This document shows positions 11,151 to 26,240 of a stretch of DNA of 64,000 nt, one piece after another. Positions within the stretch are counted from its first letter, which is position 1. The number at the start of each line of letters is the position of its first letter. Source of the DNA: Pampus argenteus. Its lineage: Eukaryota; Chordata; Actinopteri; Scombriformes; Stromateidae. The stretch lies in NCBI GenBank assembly GCA_036937835.1, contig CM072870.1, forward strand, positions 17,641,501-17,705,500, given 5' to 3'. A model generated the notes under the pieces. It was given only the letters and a program-made list of their open reading frames with translations, ran no database searches and was not told where the DNA came from. Position numbers and translations under genes: made by a program.

Positions 11151-13098
11151 GATTAATGACTGTATGTCTAGATTTTATGTTCATATTAATGAGATAAAAC
11201 TTGGCTGACAGTCTTTCCTGCCTGATGTTATGATACGGAAAAAAAAGCTACAAACCTGCTGATATACTATAGATAGTTAGATATTTTATTCCCAAAGATA
11301 CATTAAAAGTACATTTTAATACATCTGTAAAATTATTTAAATCATATAAATTCAATTAATTGTAGAAAATTAAAATGATCAGGGTGAGGAAGACTCTCCT
11401 AAAGTGTTCAATCTGTCCAATTCATTTTCCAGATTCACATCTCTGTAAATGCAACAAATTAGACCAACGATTGTTTTCAGCTGTAACAAAAATGAAAATT
11501 GATCTCTCTTCTGAGGGACCTGTTAATATATGCATACCTTTTTTTTTTTTTTAAGTGTGAAGCACTGTTTTCACAGTATATGCATTTCTAAACAGGAGTC
11601 TTAATCACATGAACCTGTCATGTTCACAATATTTCTCCAAATATGCTACTTAAGATATATAAATGTAAATAGCTTCCAAGATAGACATTGCTCCACGTGT
11701 CTTTCAGTACTTTGTATATAATGGTTATGTTGAAAATTACAGGCAAGTGAAATCTAAAACATCATTTTTCATACCTGCGTTGCATCCAGTAGTAAACTCT
11801 GAATGCATTTTTCATTATGATTTGTTCTCTTCAGAGACTCTATTTGCCAATAGAGTTTATATTTATGGATCTGCAAAAATGTATGTGGGTCGGGTGAAGA
11901 GCCACTGATTCCCAGTGTCATCAAATTAGTCCTCAGTGGATTAAAAGCGTTAAGATGGTGTCTGTTGGGGAAATTTTACATAAACTGTTCCCAATAATGT
12001 GTCACCTTTTTTTTTTTTCAAATGGGCAGAAGGCTTTATGAGAGATCAGGTACACATGTGAAGGTAGAGGAAGGCACAGACATGTTTTCTTGAGGAAGGA
12101 GGAGATTGCGGATGTAATTTCAACATTGGAACAGAGAGGAAATTAAGGAAATGAGAAAGAAATAGCAAAAAGGAGTTATTCGAGCCTGAGTGAAAATGGA
12201 TTTTAATAACTGTGGGTTTAGAAAACCTATTTTGTGCGACATTATTAGAGATTTAGTGTATTTTTTTTTATTAAATTAAAAAAAAGGTGTGCTGCAAAGT
12301 TGAGCGGCCGTGAAAACCCGCTATCAGTTCAGCTCCTCAGACGACACTTGCTGTCAACAAGTGATGCTGTTGCTCGTTTCACCTCAGAGGCTTTTCACAC
12401 ACAAACTGAAGATGTGCTGTTTTTATCCCCTGAAACTTCAAACAGGAAGATGAAGAACTCACTCAATTCGCACTTCATTTCTTTTACTCTAGAGAATGTA
12501 AAAGGGAGACGATTTTATTTTATTTGTTTATCAGTATCAAGAACCTTGCTTTAACATGTTTCCTGTGTAGTATTTGGGCTTTGTATTTATTTACTTTAGC
12601 TGGAGCTGGATTATTGATTACTGCTTTTAATCTGATCATCCAGAATCCGTTAGTCTGAGTGTGTTTTGTGTAACATTTTTGGGTGTGCGTCGACAAGAAC
12701 GAATGACTCCTGCAATAGAGTGTGTCTGTGTAGATTATGTCTCATAACTCATGTGAGAAGCCTCGTTAGCTCTTCTTACTGGTGATTCTGGGCATTTAGC
12801 ATTTTACAGGAGGAGCAGAGGAGTCAGGAGTGGCTGCTGATGCAATAACAGCTCTGCCTTTGACCCCATTTCACATCACGCCCTCGACAGCTGAACAAAT
12901 GTCATCAGGCCTCAGCAGCAAATTAATTAACACTTGCACTGCTATTTCATTAATTTTCATGAGTGAATGTGTTTTTAATATAATAATAGTATATCTGTTT
13001 CTTTTAAATGTACAGTTGCAGATTTCTTCACGGCCAAAGTTTTGTCACAGTGATGTTAGATAATCTCACTTCCTAACATAAATGTTAACTGTCGATAA

Positions 13099-13340
13099 AA
13101 AGATGAGCTGCAACAATTAATTGATGCCAACGTTTAAACTATTTAAATGAATTAGCAACTATTTTTATGAGCAATAATTGTTTTGAGTCATATTTGAAAG
13201 AAGAAATATTCTCAAAGTGAATGTTTTCTGGTTTCTTTAGTCCTCTATGACAAACTGAATCTTTGGGTTGCAGACGGTTGGTTGGGACAAAACAATGTTT
13301 TTACCATTTTCTGACATTTTCTGGACGTTGAATATCAAGT
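13099..13340. repeat. Old hAT-like interspersed repeat, copy 2
   Basis: It contains 'gagctgcaacaattaattga', 'ttgttttgagtcatatttga', 'ttctggtttctttagtcct', 'ctgaatctttgggttgcaga' and 'accattttctgacattttct', the same order as copies 1 and 3. Confidence 0.7.
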
Positions 13341-16300
13341 TCTGAAATGTGCACACAGCCTGACAGTAAACGTGTGAATGCGTCAGTGGGATGTTACAGT
13401 ATGGTTTTGCGGAAGTGTTTGTATGTCACTGTGTGGTTGTGTGTGTGAAAACAAATTATAGATGTAAAAATACAAATGGATGGTCTGAGTTCACTGACAT
13501 CCACCTCTGCAGAGTTGAATAGGCATTAAAAACACTGTCAAATTACCTCAGCTGTCCAGTCAAAGGCTCACCTTTCCCATCAGTGTGCAGCCATGACAAT
13601 GTCACATCACTTCATTCCTGACACCATCTCGAGTCTTAGCTGTGTGAGTGCAACCTGGGAATGAATGATTGTGATGGAAAAGCAAACACATTGAATTGTA
13701 GGTGGAAATAAAAGCAATGAGTCAGCCAGCAACGACGACACACTGGCACTGCTTTTATATTTTGGTGAATAGCCTACGTCTTTCTTTTTTTGTCCCAGAA
13801 TGACATTGATTGTGTATCATCCCAGATGACTCAGATCACCTTTTTTTTAAAAAAATATATAGGTTATATAGGTTGGGTGACAATGTATGAAAAGACTAAA
13901 ATATAAAACAGGAATGGTTATGAAGCCCCTTTGTTTTAAATCAGTGTTTTTTTCTTCTGATGACTGTCCAGTTATATGTACTATTATATATGAAAACTAG
14001 AGATGGTGCACATTATTAAGCTTATTACATGGCTACTTACTATAGAGATCAACAATTGGACATAAAATATAGATGTTATTATTTTACTTATTATTGTACT
14101 CTATGATACTGCGGCAACACTGAAACAAGCCTTTATTGTCAGCCTAAAGCAAAATTATACACTTAAAGAGATCAGTGTTAGTGGATCTATTTACAGGTAT
14201 TAAATGCTGTAGTCTGTAGTGTTTATGTCTGGTGCTGATTGATCCCGTTGTCACTGTAATTGCAGTTTCATATGGAGCTATAGATTTATACTCCTTCTCT
14301 TAGTATATTTTCATCTCTGTTGCTGAATCTGATTTCAGCTTCATGTTACTTGCATCTGTGTGCTGTTTTAATATGCATAGCCTCAGGTATGCTGCTGACA
14401 GGCTCATAAATGTCAGAATTTGCTGGCAAGGCCAATGGGGCAGATGCACACTATAAAGTGAATTGTCTTTCAAGCTGCTCTCCAGGCTTGATTACAATTA
14501 ACAAGCAGCGGTTCACTGTTTTGCTCATGGACACTTAAGAAGTGCATGTTAGTGTTGATGGAGGCATGTCTCAAGGGGAATGAACTGTTGGCCTTTTAGC
14601 TGCACATTATTCTCATGCCGTCTGGAAGTAGCTGCGCTCTCACGTACTGAGAAAAGAAACTGATCTCGACTAGGCTTGGGTGATTAGACTAATATATTAG
14701 CTATAGTGGCACCTTATCTGCAGTTGGGTTTTTTAGGGTCTTTTTTTTTGCATGGTCAATTCATAAATCATATTTGAGAACTAGACCAAAAACTGTATGT
14801 GCGGTTGTGCATCCTGATCATTTATTTGTGTGGTGTTATCCCCACCTGTTTGTTCAGTTTTAAAAACACCTTTTTTTAATAAGTCCCGACATTGCGAACA
14901 TTTAACTCACATGACTGATCAGCTGTTTCCGCTATCGTGGTTTCTTTGTTTTCGTCTCCGGACAGCATGAAACATGACATGATGAGCGTTCATCATTTTT
15001 CTCTCGTAGATGGTCAATCCGTCTGGTTTTGTTTCCAGTTCACAATTTGCCTAATTCGTATTTTCTCTTTTTTCCATTTTTATAACATTTTGCTTAAATT
15101 TGCTTAAAATTAGATGGGAACTTGGTTATAGTGTGGTGTAACACTCATATAGGGGACCATAGTGGTAGTCAGTATGACAAAGTCTGCTGCCTCCAGCTCT
15201 TTACATACATCACCCCGGACGTTATTATAGAGATCTGGTATTGTAGTTCTCAAAAAACTATTCTGAAGCTCATATTGCTTATCAAAAGTTTTGAGCAACT
15301 CCTTGACAAGGTTATCAGATGGGGGAGGACAGCTGTTGAGACAGGAAAACTGAGCATTATCTAAGTAATCTCATGTTACCAAAAGACACAAAAGCGTGTC
15401 AGGATTGGCCGTTCACTCTGGGAGGATTAGTGAAAGCTAATGTAGCAGTGTGTAATGCGTATAGCTGCATGAGTTGACCCACAGATGTCGGATGTTGTGT
15501 GGATGTTGCTTTTATCAAGTTGCTTACACGCCATTTAACGCCACTGAGATGATGCTGATGCTTTTAGTTCCCATGTTAATTTACTGCACACAACAGCCAC
15601 TGCATTGTGGGTAGTCTTTCTTGGTTACATAATGTTTTTTGTTTTTTTTCTACTTGGGTTGAGTGTTTAAAAGATGATCACACCTCCAAAATAACAAATA
15701 TTCTAGCATTCCATAGAAAGGTTGTAGATTTTTTTGACCAAATATTTTGATTTATGCAAACCTGTATAAATGTTTATAATCACATTCTTAAGAAATACAG
15801 TACAGTGTGATTCATAAAACTAAAAATTAAAAACATTGCATTGATGTTTTACATGTATGGCTTTCCATTTCTAAGTTTCATGTCTACCTGTGAGCCAGAA
15901 CCTTACAAAAATAGATTCCTTCAGTTCCTGAGAAATCAGTACAGCCAGTGTATTAGCACTAATATCACACTTTATCCTGCCTCTATTTTACATAGATTCT
16001 AGGAGAAAGAGTCGTGATTGTAAAGGTGAGGATGAGGAGCCAGTGACATTGATTTGTTATTGTTGTTTATTGAAAAGTTGACAGAGGAAACACGAAGCAG
16101 TCTGCACCTGTCCACCAAACTGTCAGCTAAAGACAATTACAGAGGTCCAGAGGGACACTGTTCAGAGTTTGTTTTTCAGTGACAGTTCTTAGCCTGGGGA
16201 CTGCTGTCAGATGAGGTTAAAGACAAGCTAAGGGTTTATGACGACTTCCACCATATTAAATGTTAATATTTAGTGTGTTAAAAGCTCACTACTAATGAAA

Positions 16301-17509
16301 ATGACCTGGGGTTTTACATACTCATATGATGGGCCGCTAGCCCAACGAGAACCCTCCGCCAGGGCAAAAACACATTTTTTAAATGCTAAAAATAACGGCA
16401 AATATCCATTCAATTGGAAATAAATAATTACTTGATTTTTGGGAGCCTCATTTGAGGCAACCTCTGTGTCGTTGCCTGGGAAACTCTTTGATGTGATACA
16501 AGTGATCTAAGTTTCCAAAATAAAAAAAATGTACATGACATTTTATGGTTTTATGGACATACATCATAACATTGTTTGAAAATAAACACATAGCAGTGAT
16601 ATAAACCCACATCTATTAAAAAAAAATGTGTTGCCTTCTTGTGCATTCACTGAGGGTTTACTCATTTCCCAGGCAGACCAGTCGCCCACGGCAGAAACAG
16701 GTCGGGTGCTTCTTGGAAACTGCTGCTGCTGCCTGCCTTATAAACTTGTTCATTGATTTTATTCAAGATGTGATAGTTAATGGCAGTGTGAAGCCCTGTT
16801 ATGCTTTTATAAAACACATTTGTCACTGTCTTCCACTGTGCAAAACAACAATAAATGAGTCTCAGATCTCGGGAGTAGCTTTGAAATAAATCACAAGAAA
16901 ATGTTAACATTGGAAACTGAAAGCTATACATTGTTAATGTGTGTAGAAATGCGACTCGTATATTATTCATCCACAGATGCTGGGCACTGACTTTCACTCT
17001 TGTCTTTCAACAATTACTTCTGAAGCACACAGAGGCAGCTGTAATTTGATTCAATTGCATAGTAAGGGAATCGGTTCATTTTTCATTATATTATATGCCA
17101 AAGGATAACATGACAAATTGTCCCATCAAACCTTTATCTTTTTCCATTGTCTTCCTTCATGTGTGACAAAATAATCTTAACTCCAAAGAAAGTTGGATAA
17201 CAACCTCTTATTAATTAGTTTATTTATCTTGTTTCATTGTTTGGTGATGTGATACAGTCACATTATGCATATGTATCTGTATTTAGGCTCAAACCTACGA
17301 TATATTTGGAGCATACAATACTTGCCAACACATAGGTTGCTTTGTCACACTGGCCTGCTTCCCAGTCAGTCTTAATTATGAATTCTATGAATGCCAGATA
17401 AACAGGAAATTAAAAATATTAATGACAACAATTTGCAAAATATCTTTTATTATCTCTCCAGTGGTGTCTCACTTACAGAGACAAAGTGAACTGTATCCAA
17501 ATGGCACAG

Positions 17510-17607
17510 ACAGCCATCTGAACATCAGCCAGCGCTGTTGCCTCACAACAAGAAAGTCCAGCAAAGTCCTTTATTGTAGAGCTTACATGTTCTCCCTGTT
17601 TGTTTGA
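17510..17607. repeat. SINE/LINE tail remnant
   Basis: 'cagccagcgctgttgcctca', 'caacaagaaagtcc' and 'gcttacatgttctccctgtt' match the 'gctgttgcctcacagcaagaaggtcc ... tttgcatgttctccctgtg' signature of a widespread teleost retroposon 3' region. The intervening tRNA-like box is decayed. Confidence 0.6.
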
Positions 17608-18679
17608 GATACCTCTAGTAGTTCAAATGTTATTTCATACTAAAAGACAGCTGCTTTTGCTCTCGACTATGGCATGATCTCAAACCAGAGCTTGTCCCTG
17701 GGTGCTGCACTGTGGTAGCCACTTCTTCTAAATCAATAGGATGGGCCACCTTCCCACACACGGAGATTAAAAAAATATAATTTGTCTAATTGAACTTAGC
17801 CTTAGGTGACTGTTGGTAAGGAATAAAAATTGCTTTCTGTTTATCCAATGGATGCAGAGATTTAGCCTGTAATATAAACTGAGCTCATTGCTCATTGTCG
17901 TGCAGCAATGCACCATATATTTCTGAGTAAAGGCAATCACAACAGCAAATAGGGTTTTGATCCATTCTGGCAGCAACACAGCAATAGCTTGGTCATTGAG
18001 CACTACAGGAGATGAGCAAAACACTTCTTGTCCACGTGTATACAATGCTCACTGATTCAGTCAAGGTATAACAGATCTGAGAAATTAATGCAGTAGCTCT
18101 TGATAAACCTTGATGAAATAAACAAACAATACGTAGTGAATTGTATCCCTGCCCTTGCAATGACCTTACTTTTGTCAGAGGCTCAAGCATGACTCCTCTT
18201 TCATTTGTTCTAGTGCTTCTCAAAGCGGTGACACAGAGGTGAAATTAGACTTTGCCCATGTTAATATGTTTCTCTTGTCAAATTATAGAGCTCAAAAATG
18301 GCACACACCTATGCCAACAGCAAAATTGCTGTTATAGAAAAACCTAGGTTATTATCAACACTACCACGGAAATTTCAGGATAAATCATTTTATTTATCAT
18401 TACTATCATATCCTTAGAATTTAGTCTTATAATAGTGGCTACTAAGTGAGTAAAATGAGTGTGACTAAACTTTAAAAATTTTTCAAAATAATTAATAGAC
18501 CACCAACTAACAGTAATATACATTTAATTATAAAATGAAAAAACAAATGCATTTAAAATAAATACAAAAGTATAATAAATAGTGGTACAGATGACCTTGT
18601 AAACTGATGAGCATACTAGAGGTCATCACAAGTTGAAACGTTTGGATCCGATTCATGAAATGCATGAATAAAATTTTGT

Positions 18680-18702
18680 AAAAAAAAAAAAAAAAAAAAA
18701 AA
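18680..18702. repeat. Poly-A tract
   Basis: A run of about 23 adenines. It could be the tail of a decayed retroposon, but nothing recognisable precedes it. Confidence 0.9.
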
Positions 18703-18878
18703 GGACGAGTGAAATGGATTCAAGGATATAGTAATTAGATCCAATTCAAAATGTGGTTGAACCAAAGAGATTCAAATAGACAGAACACCAAAGGTGACGG
18801 CTTGATGTTACCACCAATTAACAAGCAGCTTCATTCAAAAGATTAATTATATGTCATTTTGCCCTTTACCTCACAGCA

Positions 18879-19030
18879 GTGGTGGACAAAGTACACAACT
18901 CCTTACTTGAGTCAAACTATAGATAATCGTAATTCAATATTTACTTAAGGCACTGGTGTACTTGCTTTTAAAAAATACTAAAGTAAAGTAAAAAGTGCAT
19001 TTTATTGTCAATGCATGTATTGCATTAACG
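18879..19030. repeat. hAT-like interspersed repeat fragment
   Basis: It starts CAGTGGTGGACAAAGTACAC and continues with 'aactccttacttgagt', 'actaaagtaaagtaaaaagt' and 'ttattgtcaatgcatgta', which I know as a common fish repeat with CAGTGGT-type hAT termini. The right end is not clear. Confidence 0.6.
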
Positions 19031-22000
19031 ACTTGTTTTCATCGCTGTATTTATTTAACAAGATTAAAAGGGCTTTAGTGGATTTACACAGTACCCAATA
19101 CAACAACTCATTGGGCAAATCTTAAAAAAAATCATTTGACCAACTATTGCATAAAAACTGCAACTACTACAAGCACAGACAACTAATTTTTCTGTTTTGA
19201 TGATTATGACGCACCATGTGATCGATGCTAGTAACAAGTTTGCTTGGATCTCTTCAGACGTAAGACACTTTGTCATTGTAGACATACAACAAAATTATGA
19301 TCTTTATGTATGTTGCAGTGATTGAGAACAAGATATAAACAAGATAGCAAGGACTTTGTCCGATTCTCCCTGACTCGAGTCAATGATTCTGTGAAGTCAT
19401 CGACTGCCTTACTGTATTTCTGTTAACTGTACAGTATAGACATTGAACATTTGATGATGTAAGAGGTGAAGTTCAAAGTTAACATCTTTCTCATTATACA
19501 TTATGTAACATAAATGTATTATTGTAATGCTTTGAACAGGGGGAAAGATATTTTTCTCTTGACTTCACAACACTATCAAGGTAGCCGCTGTGGACAACTG
19601 TAAACCTTTCTTTAACTTCAATTTGGTGCCTTAAGACAGTAGATTATACATATATACAGGGAGAAGACTAAAAAGGATAACACTTAAACACGCACAGTTA
19701 TATTCTACATTGTAACATCTGACACTGTGAGCCACATCAGCAATTTATTTAAACACAGCTAATTTTGAAGTACTTGCAACTTCACTGACTGATTTCTTGT
19801 TGGCAACAGGTTAGTCACCTTCACCCTTCCCCATGCCCCCCACCCCACCACCTCACACAGAAAAAATGATTCTGTAATACTTGTAATTGCTTTAGTTTGG
19901 CTAGAAATATGGGAAGCAAAGACAATAGATCCCTTCCAGGAACAAACAGGCATAATGACTCTGATTTGTTACACTGATATAGATCTGTTGGTGTGTTGAG
20001 TCAGGGGGTATCTCAATGCTGTTTAGTCAGACACAAGCAGAGAATAGGATTCATCTTCTTGTTTAAACAGGAAGGCCAGGCCATCTTGCAGGGCAGCATT
20101 ACAAACGGTCATCTCCCTGCTGCTGTTATAAAGCTGTTACAGCATGTTAATCATCGTCATATAATTGCCTGATTAAGTGGATTATATTAATTTAATAGCC
20201 AGAAATGAGAAAATGAGACCATGGTGTAGACGGTTAGTTGTCTCCATTTCATGTCTTGTGTTGGTTTTCTTGTTTTCTTGTAAAACAGCACATATTTCAA
20301 AAGAAAATAGGATAGAAATAGGTTTTGGCAGTCCAGCCAAAAATCTGTGTTGTGATTGAACTTTTTCTAATTCACTTCACAGTTGGATGTGTTATTTGCT
20401 CTGCACTTACAGTAATAGAAAAAAAACCCTGCAGCCTTTTGCCTCAGGAGATTGTTTCAATATGATTAAAGAAATATTTTCTGTTTTCATTTATTCTAAT
20501 CCTAATAGAATTAAGACTGCATTAGGCAAGATTTGTATGTTAAAATACACCCACCTGAGCAGCCTAAATCGCAAACTGCTGCTATAAAGGGATGGACGCA
20601 CCAGGCTAAGATGCTGTTGATCAAATCTAATTAAATTCTTGTCTGTATAGTATTGGATATCTTCTATAAACACAAGAATAGAGAAAAATGCAGATTTAGA
20701 TATTTTTAATTCAAAACCATGTTAACATAACGTGGAGTATTAACGTGTGTAATAACATATACATAACTTAATATTGTGCTAGCTACAGATTGAACTGAAA
20801 CACAAATTACTGCAAACTGTCACCAAATCAGCTAATACATAGAATCCATGAATATTAGGTTTATGGAAATCTAATATTGAACTATTAAATTGTACACCAG
20901 CTAATAATTGTGATTGCTTTTCCCCCCCCTTTTTTTAACATTTACACTAAGAGCCACATGAACACATTATAGTGTACACTGTAATCCCCTGAAAAACCAA
21001 CGAGGAACTCAACAACAGCCTACATGAATAGCTTTTATTAGAACTGGGCCATGAAAGAGGAAGTACTGCTGTGCCGAGAAATATTTTAACCCTCGGGCAG
21101 GTACGTGTCTCGAATCTTGATTCATGAAGCCTTCTTATTATTGAAATCCTGACATTCATTCAAATCACAAAGCTTGAAAAATACTGGATGTTCTCCATCT
21201 GGCCATGCCGGTATGCAGCATGACAAGTAGTGGCAACGGCAGGGAAAACTGCTTAAGTGGCAGCAGCTGGTATGTTGAGTCTATGGCAGAATATCTACCC
21301 CATCATGAGCAAACAGTGGCAGATGGTTTGGCAGAAGCTGTGGTTATGTTCCTTCTTAAGAGCGAGTTGTACCAAGGAGTGTTAAGAAATGGTAAATAGC
21401 AAGTAGGACGTGAGCTGCCAGAAATTCAAAACCATGAGTTTGTTACTGAGAAGAAATTCATTTCATTGGTGGCCTACTCATCAGCTCCTAGAAATATCTC
21501 CAGTAGTGTTGGGCAACGTCTACACAATGACATATGACAGTGTCCACAGTGATACGATGTTAGGTAGAGGCTCATTGGGTGTCAGCCATCTGTAATGGAC
21601 AATGGCATCAATCATTGGCCCAACCTTAATCTGCAATGATAATTAATTGATTCTTCTTCCATTTAAAATTATTTCTGTTTTTATTTAATAATTTTATTAT
21701 CTTCCTGTTTTTAAAGCTTGGTAATAAAAGTTCTGTTTCATGAACTGGATGAATTGGATACAGGATACAGGATTAGGAAGTTAAAACAACAATTAACTAC
21801 TACTAGTACTTAGAAGAAGACTTTCTACCAACGCAACACCCTTCACTATGCCATTATGCCAATCAACAAATTAGATTAATGTAGAAACCTTTTCACGTTG
21901 AGGAAAAATAGCACATTAAGCCTCCAAATGTCATGGCATTTCTTAACTTTTATGGGAGAGACATTGCCGATGGAATAAAAATCGTTCTCCCAAAAGGCTG

Positions 22001-25000
22001 AGAACCCCCTAATGTTCTGACCTTTTGGTGAAAACCATCCTCATAGTCTCACCCAAGGTCTTCATCCAGAATGGGGAACAAAAGATGTGACCTTCTGGTT
22101 GAGACATTATCAATGAACTGCCACCCTTGGGAACTCATCCATGAGTTCCCCTTTGTTTTGGATTAGCTCTTCCTCCCTGCAGCGTTTTGTGAATGGCTGC
22201 TTAACCTTTCCCGCAGTTTATTTGGTGTGAATAATATAATATTGAGAGAATATAATACTGTTCACCAACAGAGAGTGTGTGCAAGAATTGTAGTTCTGAA
22301 AACAGGATTAAATTTGATAGATGGAACACATCACATATTAGTGAGATAATTAATTTGACATTCAAGATAGCGTACATGACACAAGGTTGCTGCCTGAGTT
22401 GCGTACCTTGTTTTCTTACTTGCTTCCCCACACCATTTATTCCATCTTGTCCAGGAGTTTTGTTTTATCTGAAGTTGGAGATGCTCTGATAAATCTTGTA
22501 GCTATATTTTAATGACATTTTCAAACTGATACATATTGTTTACATATGCTATGATGCATTCCCTTAAAAACGTTCCCAGATAACTCGAAGGTTGTCTGGA
22601 CCACCTGTCAGGCTGTTCTCAGTGATCAAACATGTAGTGTAAGTGAAGCAGTGTGGAAACAAGCAAATTGGATATGTGTAAATGAAACCTCCTCAGCTTT
22701 AGTAACACATTCTGGTGCTACTTTCCTCACTACCCGTGTTGAATTATTTCAGATCACCTCCTGGCAGTAAAGAACACATGCTTCTTCTAATTTTGTCCCA
22801 ATACCCCAAAGTAGACCCAATGCTGTTAAACAACAGCACATCTAATAATTCCAGTCCTCTGAATTTAAGTTACTAAATAATTACTAAATGTGAATTAATC
22901 TTAATGCTACAAAGCTCAGTGTTCTCATTTTAACCAGTGTAGGACAAAAAATGCCTTGACTTCAATATGGCTATTTAATTTGTTCACAATTGATTTATGT
23001 TCCTGAGCACTTTCCCTTCTTATTGTGTACAGAAAAAGTAAGCACAAATAACTGCTAATTGTGCAGAGAACAGTCAGTGTTTGAATATTGTCTGAGAACA
23101 TAGGACAGGACAGGCTATAACATAAATAAGTCATATTGTGAATATATATTTTAAACAAATAAAATTTCAGAAATGGCCTCAGAATGTTTTTAATCTACCT
23201 CCAGTGGCACCGAAACTGTCCCTGTGCCAAACTGAGGGCCGAAGTAATAAAAGCATTGTGAACATTATTGATGAAGAGGTTTTCAGTGCAGGCCATCTTT
23301 GTTTTTTTGGAGCATAGCCCATCTTTTCTCACCAAGTGATGTGCTTTCACAGAGACCTGACTTGCTGATCTGCTGAGTGGGGCTGAAAAGCCGCCTGGTA
23401 GATTTGGAGATGCTGGTAGTGGGAAGTTGATCCTCTAACAGTGAATCACAGATGGATATCTTGACTACTGTGCTGTGAAAAACAGAGCTGCAATATGAAT
23501 TTGTGGTTTAAAATAAGATGGGTTAGGTAAGAGGTACATAATAGGATGAACACTGACTGCTTCACTTGCTAAGGCAACAGAACATGACATTTACAAGTCA
23601 TATTGCTTTGCAGAAAAGGCCTTTTTTACACTTTGAGCTGCTGACAAACCATTAGGACACAGTGTTAACATGGGTGTCATTTCTTATTGCAATAGTATTC
23701 CGAATTTGATTTCAGTTATTATAACTTTTATAACACTTTGTTAACAAGGCAGGCTGTACAGTACATAGTATCATTTCATAGTATAGCACAAGTCAAAATG
23801 ATGCCATGCAGTCAGCATGATCAGTGATCAGTGGAGTAATGTGAGTGTGTCACTTGAAACACTTTTTGCTTCGAAAATTACTTTTACTGTCCACTATTAT
23901 TATGATCTTGTGGCAAAAAGAGAACTAACTGTTGTCAAGTCGTACAGAAAGAAGTAAAACTCACTTGAAAATATGTCTTCACAAACTCAAGGATGGTTGG
24001 CTGTGATACCTTAACTCGTCTCTTCTATTGAAAAAATGCCTCTAATACAAGAGAAGTGGAATGAGGGAAAGGCAACTTGGCAAAGGAATTGTTGTTTGTC
24101 TTTTTGAAAGGGGTAATCTCTCTTATCTCCTGTCAAACCGGACCCCGAGTATATTGACAACTCAACTGTATCGGACCACATCTTCCGTGGGTTGTTTGTG
24201 TTTTCCTTTGTGACTGCTGACTTTTGCCTCTTGATTATCTTGATGATGTGGAGCGTTGCTGATAAAACCAACGCGGTGACAGTTTCTTATAAAAACAAGG
24301 CAATGTTTACAGAACAAACGTAAGTGCTTTTGTTCTTTTGTTTCAACAGCAGATTGAGTCATATAGAGTACAATTTCTTTTCCATCTTGAACATATGTGC
24401 TTGCTTCTTTTTTTTAAATTACGAATGCATTTAACAGCTTAGTGGCTATGGCCTCAGAGGCAACCAAGGTCACCAAGTGGAAGTAAATCCTCGGCAGACG
24501 TCCTGTTTGAATAACAACATACTGTTTGCCATCGAGGAGCTCCTAGTTGCTAGGAGATGCAGCAGACCCTGACAGACAGTTAGATCTGGTGCAGTATGAT
24601 GAAGGATAGGGATGACTGAATCTTTTTCTAGTTGATAGTCAGGCCCAGGCTTTCATCAACAGAGCCTTATCACCCAACCCAAAAATTAAGGTCAAATGAG
24701 GCAGTAGACGAGGCTGGTTTGCTAATAGACAGTTTAGTAAGATAGGACACAATTTCTTTTAGAATAATGTATGACAAACTGTGACTTCCTTGACTACCGG
24801 CAGAAGGGGCGGGACCTCGTCTCCCTATAGTAGTTTTGATGTCTGCCATGTGGGTGTTGACTCTAAGTCCTAATTACTTTGACTGAGTCTGACTATTACC
24901 GGGATATTTCTCTAAGTTTAATGTTACTTGATAACAATATCTGCCCTGTTAGCATAATTTAGTTAATGTAGCTGACGTTAGTGTGCAAAGCTGTGTTGTG

Positions 25001-25049
25001 CTTTGGTCCAATTTAGGTAGACATGTTTACAGACCATGAAAGACAACAC

Positions 25050-25190
25050 CCGGCACTCCTTATTTGGATGGTCCTGGCTCCAAACAGAAAAGATGGCGCC
25101 AACTATAAGCAGCATTTATGATGCAAACCAGTGGGTGGCGTCACACCTCGCTACATCCATTTTTATATACAGCCTACGTGTTCAACATTT
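25050..25190. repeat. Teleost interspersed repeat fragment
   Basis: 'aaaagatggcgcca', 'gcaaaccagtgggtggcgtc' and 'catccatttttatatacagc' occur in the order of a common fish repeat of unknown class. The open frames overlapping this stretch are not supported as genes. Confidence 0.5.
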
Positions 25191-26074
25191 TCACACATTC
25201 CCTTCAACTCAGGTTTGGTGCCATGATCTGTTTATCAGGGCTCCCTAATTACATCCGTTTTGCATTAACAAAGAGAACATTAAATGTCAAATGCGCTCAT
25301 AGAGCAACACAAGTGCAGAGATCAGAGTGACAGAGTCTGTTTATGAATGCCAATGCATGTATTTTCTTTACCCTCATAGTGGCCTTTTTAGTCTCATTTT
25401 CAAATTTTTGGAAAACTTGCATATAAAAGTGTAAGACTCTTTTACAATAGTAACATGGTATGGTATAGTATAATGTTAAGGTCTTTGTTTCTGTTCTATC
25501 TCATAGATCCTCACATGTACTTAACCTACACCAGGAAATATTGTGGACACATTTTGTTTTAATCACTGCTGTATTGAGACTAAACATTTAGTGTTGTTGG
25601 TTTCTTCATCTTCAGCATCATCATCTTCATCATAGGTGTCAACTCTGAATGCTAACTGCAAACTATGATGAATGAGTCATTTTGAATAATTAGCAACCTT
25701 TAGCAGCAATTTATTAATCATTAATTAATGTATTTAGCATAATCTATATCCTTCACAAATGTAATATTAATTAAACATAAATTAAAAATAAAAGTGCTCA
25801 GTTCAAATGTATCAAAGACTTAAAAACCATTTTACATATTTTATTATCTAGGTGTGCAGTGAAGTAAAAGTGCTGTGAATATTGAAAATTTGCCTTAATT
25901 TAGTGTTTAGTATTTAGTGGTGTTAGATCCAGTCACACAGTCTATCATTTAGTCACAAACATGGTTTAACATTTGAACATAGCTGTCAATGGATATATTG
26001 TAATATATAATATAAATGGGGGAATGTGATCTGTAGTTATTTGACCAACAGGAACGTGCTGACAGCCTAGTCTC

Positions 26075-26240
26075 TACAACATAGGATGCTGGCTTTGATC
26101 CCAGCTCTTGGCCTTTTCCAGAGGAAGTTGTCCAGAATGAGCCTCTTCATGTTCCTGGCTCCTTTTCCCCAGGAGCTGGCTGGGACTTGATGGCTCCATC
26201 TGGACAGGCTTACTACCACTCTGTATTTCTCTCTCTTTAC
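26075..26240. repeat. Possible SINE-like remnant
   Basis: 'ggatgctggctttgatccca' followed by a spaced 'catgttcctggctcc' weakly recalls a tRNA-derived SINE B-box region and its tail. The match is poor and a chance resemblance is possible. Confidence 0.3.
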
